From Kribbella flavida DSM 17836 (lineage in GTDB: Bacteria; Actinomycetota; Actinomycetes; Propionibacteriales; Kribbellaceae), in assembly GCF_000024345.1 (NCBI RefSeq), contig NC_013729.1, positions 5,766,001-5,830,000 of the forward strand: 64,000 bases of DNA, given 5' to 3'. The translations under genes were made by a program, and so were the position numbers. How positions within the stretch are numbered: the stretch's first letter is position 1; every line of letters begins with the position of its first letter. A model generated the notes under the pieces. The model was given only the letters and a program-made list of their open reading frames with translations. It made no database searches and was not told the DNA's origin. Below, piece by piece: positions 57,296 to 64,000 of the stretch.

Positions 57296-57390
57296 ACCTC
57301 CACCACTCACCAAAGCCGGCTGGGACCCCAACCGGCCGCACACCACGGCGCGGCTGGCGCGGCGGAGCACGCTTGCTGAGTGGTGCAGAT
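57296..57390. repeat. Inverted repeat with ACCTCCACCACTC arms, copy 2
   Basis: The left arm at 57296-57308 is identical to that at 6409. The right arm at 57378-57390 matches its complement at 11 of 13 positions. It lies in the 240-bp divergent gap between the CoA-ester lyase gene and the gene at 57413. Confidence 0.65.
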
Positions 57391-57412
57391 CCGCTTGTGA
57401 CACCCTGGGGCG

Positions 57413-57931
57413 GTGACGACGGACGAGGCCGTGGCGGAGATCGGCGCGGTGATGAAGAAGGCCGGGCTGGTCTGGCTGTCCTGGAACGGGCAGCGCGCGA
57501 TGCCGGCCTGGTTCGCGACGGTCGACGGCGCGTACGTCGTCCTGGCGGATCGCGACGGCAGCGCCGAGCAGCCGCTGCCCGGACTGGCCGACGCCGACGC
57601 GGTCCAGGTCGTCGTTCCGGCCAAGCCGGCGACGAGCCGCCTGGCCTCCTGGACTGCCGCCGTACGACGGCTGGAACCGGGCACGGAGGAGTGGACCGCC
57701 GCCGCCCTGGTCCTCCGCACCGAGCGCCTCAACGCCGCCGGGCTGGGCAACCAACTCGACCGCTGGCAGGCCCAGGCGGACGTGCTCGTCCTCGAGCCCA
57801 CCGGCGCGGTCACCACGACCTACGACGACACGCATCCCGCTGTGACGCCGCCAGAGACCTCCGCGACGACCCGAGGCAAGCGCCCGATCACCCTGCACAA
57901 GCGGGCCCGGCGCCGCCCGAAGCTCAGCTGA
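57413..57931 (+). CDS. Hypothetical actinobacterial protein, 172 residues
   Basis: Soluble protein, not assigned. MTTDEAVAEIGAVMKKAGLVWLSW and PAWFATVDGAYVVLADRDGS suggest a small split-barrel-like fold. The C-terminus is very basic (LHKRARRRPKLS). The GTG is supported by CACCCT six bases upstream, close to the leaderless pattern. It is a single gene with no informative neighbours. Confidence 0.7.
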   Translation: MTTDEAVAEIGAVMKKAGLVWLSWNGQRAMPAWFATVDGAYVVLADRDGSAEQPLPGLADADAVQVVVPAKPATSRLASWTAAVRRLEPGTEEWTAAALVLRTERLNAAGLGNQLDRWQAQADVLVLEPTGAVTTTYDDTHPAVTPPETSATTRGKRPITLHKRARRRPKLS

Positions 57932-57969
57932 CACGCTGCCGCCCGCCGCTCTGACCCTCCGGCCGGGGC

Positions 57970-57992
57970 AACCTGGACGGACCGGATCACGT
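57970..57992 (+). promoter_or_regulatory. ECF-type promoter candidate upstream of the sigma gene
   Basis: AAC (57970-57972) and CGT (57990-57992) are 17 bases apart, the common ECF promoter layout with an AAC -35 core and a CGT -10. The position suits autoregulation by the sigma factor starting at 58034. Confidence 0.4.
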
Positions 57993-58033
57993 ACTTCCGA
58001 TCGTCAACTGATCCGGCGGCGACGGGACGGCCC

Positions 58034-58549
58034 ATGTTCGGCAAGGAGCGGCGGGACCTCGAGTTCTCGGAGTACGTGGCGTCTCGGCGGTCCCGGCTGG
58101 TCGGCACGGCGTACCTGCTGTGCGGGGATCGTCACCAGGCCGAGGACCTCGTGCAGACCGCACTGGCCAAGCTGTACGTCGCCTGGCCGCGGGTCCGGCG
58201 CTCGGACGGCGAGGACGCCTACGTACGGCGAATCCTGGTCAACGCCGGGATCGACGCCAGCCGCCGGCCGTGGCGGCGCGAGCACACCTCCGACCAACTG
58301 CCGGAGTACCCGGCGGACGAGGGGCTCGGGCTGGAGGACCGGGACGAGCTGATCGCGGCGCTGAGCACATTGGCCCCCGGGCAGCGCCGGGTGATCGTGC
58401 TGCGCTACTGGCTCGGGCTGTCGGTCGAGGAGGTCGCCACCGACCTGCAGATCACGCCGGGCACGGTGAAGAGCCAGTCGTCGAAGGCGCTGCAGAACCT
58501 CCGGCACCAGTTGATCCCCGAACTCGCAGCGCTGACGGAGGAGCACTGA
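58034..58549 (+). CDS. ECF sigma factor, SigE-family
   Basis: A 171-residue sigma factor. Region 2 has FSEYVASRRSRLVGTAYLLCGDRHQAEDLVQTALAKLYVAW (read in pieces) and region 4 has LAPGQRRVIVLRYWLGLSVEEVA and ITPGTVKSQSSKALQNL. The sequence belongs to the SigE-type group common in actinobacteria. It has an overlapping downstream membrane partner (stop and start share one base). Confidence 0.9.
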   Translation: MFGKERRDLEFSEYVASRRSRLVGTAYLLCGDRHQAEDLVQTALAKLYVAWPRVRRSDGEDAYVRRILVNAGIDASRRPWRREHTSDQLPEYPADEGLGLEDRDELIAALSTLAPGQRRVIVLRYWLGLSVEEVATDLQITPGTVKSQSSKALQNLRHQLIPELAALTEEH

Positions 58550-59400
58550 TGAACGAGCACGACCTGCACGAGCGGATGCGCGACAGCACCGCCTGGACCG
58601 ACCACCTCGGCACCGAACCGGCCGCCGACCTGCTCCGCGGCCGGAAGCGGCTGCGGAGGCGGCGGACCACGATCGGGGCGTCGGCCATGTCCGCGATCGC
58701 CGTGGTCGCGGCCGGCGCGACAATCGCCGCCGGCCAGCTGCCCGGTGCCGCGGACGGCCAGGTGGCCGGAGATCCGACGCCGGGCGTCTTCGGCGTTCTG
58801 CGGCTGACCCCGGGCGGACCGACGATCACGTGCCCGCTGTCCGCCGCACCTCCGGGCGGGTTGCCCGCAGGTACGGCGGAGCCGAACCACCTGCGGATCC
58901 TGGTGTCCCACGTGGACCCGGCCCGGACCCACCTGAAAGGCCGCTCTGCCGGCATACTGCGGCGGCCGGGCGACGGCCCCTGTGAACCGCGCGGCGTCGC
59001 GGCAGCGTGGTCGGAGTGGCACGAGGCGGGCGGGACCGGCTTCGCCGCCGTGGCGGTGCGGGCGAAAGGCGACTACGGGCCGGTGGAAGCCAACGAAATC
59101 CCCGAGCCGCGAGCCGACGTCTGCGGGCTGTACACCGACCGCTCGACCTTCACCGACTGCCGAGTCATCACCACCGCCGCCGGTCAGAAGGTGCGGGTCG
59201 GCACCCGGGGCAAGCAGGCCTACTGGGCCAGCTACGTCCGGCCCGACGGCGCGATGGCGTACGCGACCGTGGAGGGCGACAACCGACGGGCGGACCCAGG
59301 GCCGGCCCCAGCCGACGAACCGGACCCGGTCCTGGCGCCGAGCGTGACGCTGGAAGCTCTGATCGCCACGGTCACCGATCCTGCCCTCGACACCTACTGA
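58549..59400 (+). CDS. Membrane partner of the ECF sigma factor
   Basis: A 283-residue protein with a short cytosolic helix region (MNEHDLHERMRDSTAW), a strongly basic stretch (GRKRLRRRRT), one transmembrane helix (about 42-62) and a large extracytoplasmic domain with four cysteines. Start and sigma stop overlap as TGATG, so it is coupled. It probably controls sigma activity, but no classical anti-sigma zinc motif is seen. A terminator hairpin follows. Confidence 0.75.
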   Translation: MNEHDLHERMRDSTAWTDHLGTEPAADLLRGRKRLRRRRTTIGASAMSAIAVVAAGATIAAGQLPGAADGQVAGDPTPGVFGVLRLTPGGPTITCPLSAAPPGGLPAGTAEPNHLRILVSHVDPARTHLKGRSAGILRRPGDGPCEPRGVAAAWSEWHEAGGTGFAAVAVRAKGDYGPVEANEIPEPRADVCGLYTDRSTFTDCRVITTAAGQKVRVGTRGKQAYWASYVRPDGAMAYATVEGDNRRADPGPAPADEPDPVLAPSVTLEALIATVTDPALDTY

Positions 59401-59414
59401 CCCGCGCCGAAACC

Positions 59415-59442
59415 GCGACACCTCCGCTGGTGGAGGTGTCGC
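59415..59442. terminator. 11-bp perfect hairpin, bidirectional terminator
   Basis: Arms GCGACACCTCC (59415-59425) and GGAGGTGTCGC (59432-59442) with a six-base loop, between convergent genes ending at 59400 and 59446. Confidence 0.8.
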
Positions 59443-59445
59443 AGG

Positions 59446-60414
59446 TCAGAGCCAGCCGCGCTCGCGGGCGTGCCAGCCCAGCTGCAGGCGGGACCGGGAG
59501 TGGGTCCGCTCCATCAGCAGCTGGACCCGCCGGGCGACCGTACGCCGGCTGGTGCCGAGCCGGGCGGCGGCGGCCTCGTCGGTGAGGCCAGCCACCAGCA
59601 GCGACAGCAGGTACCGGTCGTCGGCGGACAGTGGATCCTCGGCAGCGAGGGTCTCCCCGGCCGTCACCGACAGCGGACTGGCCCGCCCCCACACCGTCTC
59701 GAAGAGCGCGACCAGAGCGTCCAGCAGGCTGCACGGGTGAACCAGCAGCGCCGCGTCGTGCGCCGGGGTGGCCCAGTCCAGCGGCAGCAACGCCAGCTCC
59801 CGATCCGCGACGGCCAGCTTGGTCGGCAGGTCGTCCGCGATCCGGGCTTGCTCACCAGCCCGGACGTGACTGACCGCGCTGGCCGACAGCAGCGAGTCCT
59901 CCAGCGCCGAGCTGTCGTAGATCACCCGGTACACGACGCCGTCGGCCTGCCGGGCCAGCTGCGTCCTGTTCACCTCGGCCGACGCCGCGTACGGCGGCGC
60001 GACCAGCTCACGGACCTCCTGCCGGGCCGTGCGTTGCACCCGGTCGAACGCCAGGTTGACCGCGGTCTGTCCGGAGACGATCTCGATGAGCTCCTCGGTC
60101 CGCCGGTTGCCGGCCTGGTTGTACGCCTCTGCCGCCAGCCGGTACGCCGCCTCGCGGACCCGTTCCAGCTCCTCCTCCTGCCGCTGGACCAGCTGCTCGA
60201 CCGCCAGCTCCGGCGGCACCGGGACGACCAGCTCGCGCGGCGGCGGCGTACGGTGCACGAAGCCTTCGCTCTGCAAGGCGTCGACGGCCCGCAGTACGTC
60301 CTCCAGCGTCGAGCCGGCTCGCTCGGCCAGCTCCGTCACCGTCGCGGCACCCTGCCGGACCAGCGCCAGGTAGATCGCTTCGTTCTCGGCGCCCAGTCCG
60401 GTGGATCTCCGCAC
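59446..60414 (-). CDS. TrmB-like/LuxR-type transcriptional regulator
   Basis: A 322-residue regulator. The N-terminal winged helix of the TrmB kind (ENEAIYLALVRQGAATVTELAERAG) precedes a helical linker with an EEELERVREAAYRLAAEAY coiled coil and a central effector-like domain. The C-terminal LuxR HTH is LLVAGLTDEAAAARLGTSRRTVARRVQLLMERT. This layout occurs in many streptomycete-type regulators of unknown signal. GTG 60414 has GAGGGG upstream and a TACAAT -10 about 54 bases ahead. Confidence 0.85.
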   Translation of the reverse strand: MRRSTGLGAENEAIYLALVRQGAATVTELAERAGSTLEDVLRAVDALQSEGFVHRTPPPRELVVPVPPELAVEQLVQRQEEELERVREAAYRLAAEAYNQAGNRRTEELIEIVSGQTAVNLAFDRVQRTARQEVRELVAPPYAASAEVNRTQLARQADGVVYRVIYDSSALEDSLLSASAVSHVRAGEQARIADDLPTKLAVADRELALLPLDWATPAHDAALLVHPCSLLDALVALFETVWGRASPLSVTAGETLAAEDPLSADDRYLLSLLVAGLTDEAAAARLGTSRRTVARRVQLLMERTHSRSRLQLGWHARERGWL

Positions 60415-60467
60415 GTTCCGCCCCTCGCTCGCCCCGGTGCCCCCGACCGGCCCCACCCGCCGAGCAC

Positions 60468-60473
60468 ATTGTA
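60468..60473 (-). promoter_or_regulatory. -10 hexamer TACAAT of the LuxR-type gene
   Basis: Minus-strand TACAAT, close to the consensus. RNA would begin near 60460, giving a leader of about 46 bases with a ribosome site before GTG 60414. Confidence 0.5.
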
Positions 60474-60541
60474 AGGACCTTCTGGACCGTGCCGGGGCCG
60501 GCGCCGGTGGTGGCCTGCGCGCCTCGGTCCCCCCGGGCGGT

Positions 60542-60547
60542 TAGCCT
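60542..60547 (+). promoter_or_regulatory. -10 hexamer TAGCCT, leaderless start
   Basis: TAGCCT, six bases, then ATG 60554. The same hexamer and spacing occur before corA and mrp. Confidence 0.5.
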
Positions 60548-60553
60548 TCGAGC

Positions 60554-61816
60554 ATGAGCGGATCACCGGCACGTGTGTACGTCGCCCGGCTGGCCGGACT
60601 CCCCGTGTACGACCCGAACGGGGACCAGGTCGGCAAGGTGCGCGACGTCGTGGTGACGCTGCGGCAGGACACCCAGCCGCCGCGGGTGCTCGGGCTGGTG
60701 GTCGAGGTGTTCACCCGGCGGCGCATCTTCCTGCCGATGACCCGGGTGACCTCGATCGAGGTCGGCCACGTGATCACCACCGGACTGCTGAACATGCGCC
60801 GCTTCGAGCAGCGGGCCACCGAGGTGCTGGTGCTCGGCGAACTGCTGGACCGGACCGTCACGATCCGCGAGACCGGCGCCGCCGCGGTGGTGTTCGACCT
60901 GGCGATGGAGCAGTGGCGGACCCGGGACTGGATGCTGTCGAAGGTCGCGGTGACCGAGGGGGCCAAGCGGTTCCGGCGCCGCGGGCAGTCGCACGTGCTG
61001 GACTGGGCCGACGTCAGCGGGTTCGCGCAGACCGAGCACGGGCAGGGCGCGACGCACATGCTGGCCGCGTTCGACACGATGAAGCCGGCCGACCTGGCCG
61101 GCGTACTGCACGAGCTGTCGCCCAAACGGCGCAAGGAGATCGCGTCCGCGCTGAACGACGAGCGGCTGGCCGACGTGCTGGAGGAGCTGCCCGAGGACGA
61201 CCAGGTGGAGATCCTGGCCGGCCTGGACACCGAGCGGGCCGCGGACGTGCTCGAGGAGATGTCGCCGGACGACGCGGCCGACCTGATCGCCGAGCTGCCG
61301 ACCGACACCGCCGAGCGGCTGCTGACGCTGATGGAGCCGGACGAGGCCGAGGACGTCCGGCGCCTGCTGACGTACGAGGAACGCACGGCCGGTGGCCTGA
61401 TGACGTCCGAGCCGGTGATCCTGCCCGCCGACGCGACCGTGGCCGACGCGCTCGCGCACGTGCGCAACGCCGAGCTGAGTCCGGCGCTGGCCGCGATGAT
61501 CTACGTCTGCCGCCCGCCGCTGGAAACCCCGACCGGCCGGTTCATCGGGATCGGCCACATCCAGCGGCTGCTGCGCGAGCCGCCGTCGGCGCTGGTGTCC
61601 GGCGTACTCGACACGGACCTGGACGGGTTGCGTCCGGACGACGGGCTGCAGGCGGTGAGCAAGTACCTCGCGACCTACAACCTGGTCGCTGCTCCGGTGC
61701 TCGACGACGAGGGCCGGCTGCTCGGCGCGGTCACCGTGGACGACGTACTGGACCATCTACTGCCCGACGACTGGCGTGGATCCGCGCCGCAGGAAGGGGA
61801 TCCGCATGCCCGGTGA
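60554..61816 (+). CDS. Cytosolic PRC-barrel/MgtE_N/CBS protein
   Basis: A 420-residue protein without membrane helices. An N-terminal PRC-barrel (VYDPNGDQVGKVRDVVVTL) precedes a second barrel-like segment. An MgtE_N domain (about 175-275) has superhelical repeats such as RLADVLEELPEDDQVEIL and RAADVLEEMSPDDAADLI. Two CBS motifs (about 285-400) follow: MTSEPVILPADATVADAL and GAVTVDDVLDHLLPDDW. Lacking the MgtE pore, it may sense Mg2+ or nucleotides and regulate a partner. Its last 11 bases overlap the DUF1003 gene. Confidence 0.85.
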   Translation: MSGSPARVYVARLAGLPVYDPNGDQVGKVRDVVVTLRQDTQPPRVLGLVVEVFTRRRIFLPMTRVTSIEVGHVITTGLLNMRRFEQRATEVLVLGELLDRTVTIRETGAAAVVFDLAMEQWRTRDWMLSKVAVTEGAKRFRRRGQSHVLDWADVSGFAQTEHGQGATHMLAAFDTMKPADLAGVLHELSPKRRKEIASALNDERLADVLEELPEDDQVEILAGLDTERAADVLEEMSPDDAADLIAELPTDTAERLLTLMEPDEAEDVRRLLTYEERTAGGLMTSEPVILPADATVADALAHVRNAELSPALAAMIYVCRPPLETPTGRFIGIGHIQRLLREPPSALVSGVLDTDLDGLRPDDGLQAVSKYLATYNLVAAPVLDDEGRLLGAVTVDDVLDHLLPDDWRGSAPQEGDPHAR

Positions 61817-62411
61817 CAACCGCCGTCGCAGCCGGCCGGACGACCGGCGCGGTTCCCGGTCCGCCGAACGCCGCGGCGCACGGTCGGACGAGCGCCGCTC
61901 CGAGGATCGCCGGCTGACCCGCCCGGCCGCCGACCGGCTGGACGTCCCGCGCGAGCTGCGCCGGACACTGGTCCGGCGGCGCGCGTACGACGCGGACGCG
62001 TTCGGGCGGCTGTCGGAGCGGATCGCGCGGTTCCTGGGCACCGGGCAGTTCCTGGTCTACATGACCGCGACGATCGTGTTCTGGGTGCTGTGGAACATCT
62101 TCGCGCCCGAGCACCTGCGCTGGGACCAGTACCCGTTCATCTTCCTCACGCTAGCGCTCAGCCTGCAGGCCTCGTACGCCGCGCCGCTGATCCTGCTCGC
62201 GCAGAACCGGCAGGAGGCCCGGGACCGGGTCCAGTACGAACGCGACCGCGACGTCGACGCCCGCAGCCGGGCCGACATGGAGTTCCTGGCCCGGGAGATG
62301 GCCTCGCTGCGGATGTCGGTCGGCGAGGTCGCGACCCGCGACTTCCTGCGCTCGGAACTGCGCTCGCTGCTGGCCGAGCTGGACAAGGACCGCGAGGACG
62401 ACCGGGTCTGA
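61806..62411 (+). CDS. DUF1003 membrane protein
   Basis: A 201-residue protein. The N-terminus is disordered and Arg-rich (about 1-40), followed by two transmembrane helices (about 78-100 and 113-133) with the DUF1003 signature WDQYPFIFLTLALSLQASYAAP, then a charged helical C-terminus. Function is unknown. ATG 61806 has GAAGGGG upstream and overlaps the MgtE-like gene, so both are translated together. Confidence 0.88.
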   Translation: MPGDNRRRSRPDDRRGSRSAERRGARSDERRSEDRRLTRPAADRLDVPRELRRTLVRRRAYDADAFGRLSERIARFLGTGQFLVYMTATIVFWVLWNIFAPEHLRWDQYPFIFLTLALSLQASYAAPLILLAQNRQEARDRVQYERDRDVDARSRADMEFLAREMASLRMSVGEVATRDFLRSELRSLLAELDKDREDDRV

Positions 62412-62501
62412 GCCGCGGGAGCGGCCGGTGGTCCTGGTGAGGTTCGCCTTGCCGGAGCTACGTCACAGTGGACCGTGGTGGGGCGCCTGTGCGTGAGCAC
62501 G

Positions 62502-62507
62502 TAGCCT
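62502..62507 (+). promoter_or_regulatory. -10 hexamer TAGCCT, leaderless mrp start
   Basis: TAGCCT, six bases, then ATG 62514. A second TAG-containing motif overlaps the spacer. Confidence 0.5.
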
Positions 62508-62513
62508 GTAGCC

Positions 62514-63659
62514 ATGGCTCCCACTGCTGACCAGGTGACCGCTGCGCTCGGGTCCGTGATGGATCCCGAGATCAAGAAACCGATCACCGAACTGGGCATG
62601 GTCGAGTCCGTCGTGGTGCGGACCGACGGCGTCGTGGCGGTGAAGATCCTGCTGACCGTGTCCGGCTGCCCGATGAAGGACACGCTGCGGCGCGACACCA
62701 CCGCGGCGGTCAGCGCGCTGGACGGCGTCACCGGGGTCGAGATCGAGCTCGGCGTGATGTCGGCGGAGCAGCGGGCGGCGCTGCAGACCCAGCTGCGCGG
62801 CGGGGTGGCCGAGAAGGAGATCCCGTTCTCCCGGCCGGACTCGCTGACCAAGGTGTTCGCGATCGCCTCCGGCAAGGGTGGCGTCGGCAAGTCGTCGGTG
62901 ACGGTGAACCTGGCCGTCGCGATGGCCGCCAAGGGCCTGTCGGTCGGCGTGCTCGACGCCGACATCTACGGTCACTCGGTGCCGGCCATGCTCGGTGTCG
63001 CGGACGAGCGGCCGACCGCCGTCGACGACATGATCATGCCGGTGCCCGCGCACGGCGTGAAGGTGATCTCGATCGGCATGCTGAAGCCCAAGCGCGACCA
63101 GGTGGTCGCCTGGCGCGGCCCGATCCTGGACCGTGCGCTGGTGCAGATGCTGGCCGACGTCTACTGGGGCGACCTGGACGTGCTGCTGCTCGACCTGCCG
63201 CCGGGCACCGGCGACATCGCGATCTCGGTCGGCCAGCGGCTGACCACCGCCGAGGTGATCGTGGTGACGACGCCGCAGGAGGCCGCCGCAGAGGTCGCCG
63301 AGCGGGCCGGCACGATGGCCCAGATGGTGCACCAGCGGGTGGCCGGCGTGATCGAGAACATGTCCTTCCTGCCCTGCCCGCACTGCGGTCCCGAGCACCG
63401 GATCGAGATCTTCGGCAGCGGCGGTGGCCAGCGCGTCTCCGAGACCCTGTCCGCCCGGCTGGGCTACCCGATCCCGCTGCTCGGCGAGATCCCGCTCGAC
63501 GAGCGGCTGCGCAGCGGCGGCGACCTCGGCGACCCGCTGGCCGTCACCGACCCGGACACGCCCGCGTCCCGGGTCATCGCCGACATCGCCCAGCGCCTCG
63601 GCGGCCGCCCCCGCGGCCTGCTCGGTCGCCAGCTCGGCCTCTCCCCGGTCGGCCGCTGA
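62514..63659 (+). CDS. mrp: Mrp/ApbC-type Fe-S cluster carrier ATPase
   Basis: A 381-residue P-loop NTPase that carries or assembles iron-sulfur clusters. The N-terminal DUF59/MIP18 domain (about 1-95) is typical of actinobacterial Mrp. The deviant Walker A is GKGGVGKSS, Walker B reads LLLDLPPGTGD, and CPHC (CxxC) near residue 287 would bind a bridging cluster in a dimer. The start is fixed by the TAGCCT hexamer. It is followed by an unrelated acetyltransferase. Confidence 0.95.
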   Translation: MAPTADQVTAALGSVMDPEIKKPITELGMVESVVVRTDGVVAVKILLTVSGCPMKDTLRRDTTAAVSALDGVTGVEIELGVMSAEQRAALQTQLRGGVAEKEIPFSRPDSLTKVFAIASGKGGVGKSSVTVNLAVAMAAKGLSVGVLDADIYGHSVPAMLGVADERPTAVDDMIMPVPAHGVKVISIGMLKPKRDQVVAWRGPILDRALVQMLADVYWGDLDVLLLDLPPGTGDIAISVGQRLTTAEVIVVTTPQEAAAEVAERAGTMAQMVHQRVAGVIENMSFLPCPHCGPEHRIEIFGSGGGQRVSETLSARLGYPIPLLGEIPLDERLRSGGDLGDPLAVTDPDTPASRVIADIAQRLGGRPRGLLGRQLGLSPVGR

Positions 63660-63741
63660 CCTTCTCGGCGCCTCCGGGCACGGTCGTCGGCCGCTGACGT
63701 GCTGAGCGGCCGGTGTGCTGCCTGGTGATTGACTGGGGACC

Positions 63742-64000
63742 GTGCCGATCCCTGCCGAGACGCCGGTCCTGACCGACGGCGTGGTGACGCTGCGCGCGCC
63801 ACGCCCCGACGACCTGCCGGGCGCGATCGCACGGGCCGAGCAGGAGCCCGGCGGGAGCTTCGGCACCGAGGACATCACCCGGTGGATCGGCTTCGGAATC
63901 GCCGAGGCGTGGACCGCCCGGTCCCAGCTCGTCTTCGTGATCGAGTACCAGGGCCGGTACGCCGGTTCGGTCGGTCTCCGGCCGGACCACCGCGGCAGTG
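63742..64000 (+). CDS. GNAT family N-acetyltransferase (cut by window edge)
   Basis: Open frame from GTG 63742 to the window end (86 codons). It has the opening of RimJ-type GNAT proteins: LTDGVVTLRAPRPDDLPGAIARAEQEP, then FVIEYQGRYAGSVGLRPD. The acetyl-CoA loop lies beyond the window. The start is uncertain; no clear ribosome site is seen. Confidence 0.75.
   Translation, partial: MPIPAETPVLTDGVVTLRAPRPDDLPGAIARAEQEPGGSFGTEDITRWIGFGIAEAWTARSQLVFVIEYQGRYAGSVGLRPDHRGS

Overview
The window is 64 kb of very GC-rich actinobacterial chromosome, with strong G/C third-position bias and almost no AT-rich islands. Gene content and order suggest a Propionibacteriales-type organism such as Kribbella; that genus is an inference. 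Two blocks recall mycobacterial gene order from memory. Positions 1-18420 resemble the Rv3202c-Rv3213c region (adnA, ATL, moeZ, lipV-like hydrolase, TetR, DUF3107, ferritin-like protein, DEAD-box helicase, ParA). Positions 60554-63659 resemble Rv1232c-Rv1229c (MgtE-like protein, mrp). No rRNA, tRNA, CRISPR array, intact transposase or prophage was seen.

Layout. 1-13.8 kb: DNA repair and housekeeping (AdnA-like helicase-nuclease cut by the window edge, alkyltransferase-like protein, LigD-type polymerase domain), MoeZ sulfur transfer, a large secreted esterase, and small regulators. 14-20.9 kb: DEAD-box helicase with a long Ala/Lys/Arg tail and an apparent CTG start, a DUF4349 lipoprotein, a ParA ATPase, and an MFS pump under a MerR-type operator. 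20.9-24.4 kb: a cluster of cruciform repeats, a sigma factor coupled to a membrane partner, and a RelA/SpoT-fold gene coupled to an unknown 104-residue gene. This pair is the best candidate for an undescribed toxin-antitoxin or signalling system. 24.4-29.2 kb: ABC-2 exporter, MarC, PHP phosphoesterase, Nudix hydrolase.

29.2-33.9 kb is a four-gene partner-switching operon (STAS; GAF-SpoIIE-kinase; MEDS-STAS; MEDS-kinase). 35.5-43.1 kb is a LacI-controlled sugar operon: operator, repressor, binding lipoprotein, two permeases, a Tat-exported DUF3131/glycoamylase-like protein and a GH39 glycosidase. 43.1-57.2 kb contains three genes typical of the ethylmalonyl-CoA pathway (MaoC hydratase, acyl-CoA dehydrogenase, CoA-ester lyase), all on the minus strand. 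They are separated by three paralogous DUF5937/ArsR-type regulators, an AfsR-like regulator, CorA, a stress protein, a Ser/Thr kinase and a secreted cyclophilin. 57.4-64 kb: an ECF sigma/membrane partner pair, a TrmB/LuxR-type regulator, an MgtE-like cytosolic protein, DUF1003, Mrp and a truncated acetyltransferase.

A theme on both strands is a TAnnnT hexamer six bases (sometimes five to seven) before the start codon, which is the architecture of leaderless actinobacterial transcripts. It helped choose several starts. A second theme is strong GC-rich hairpins at convergent gene ends, two of which share the same arm sequence.
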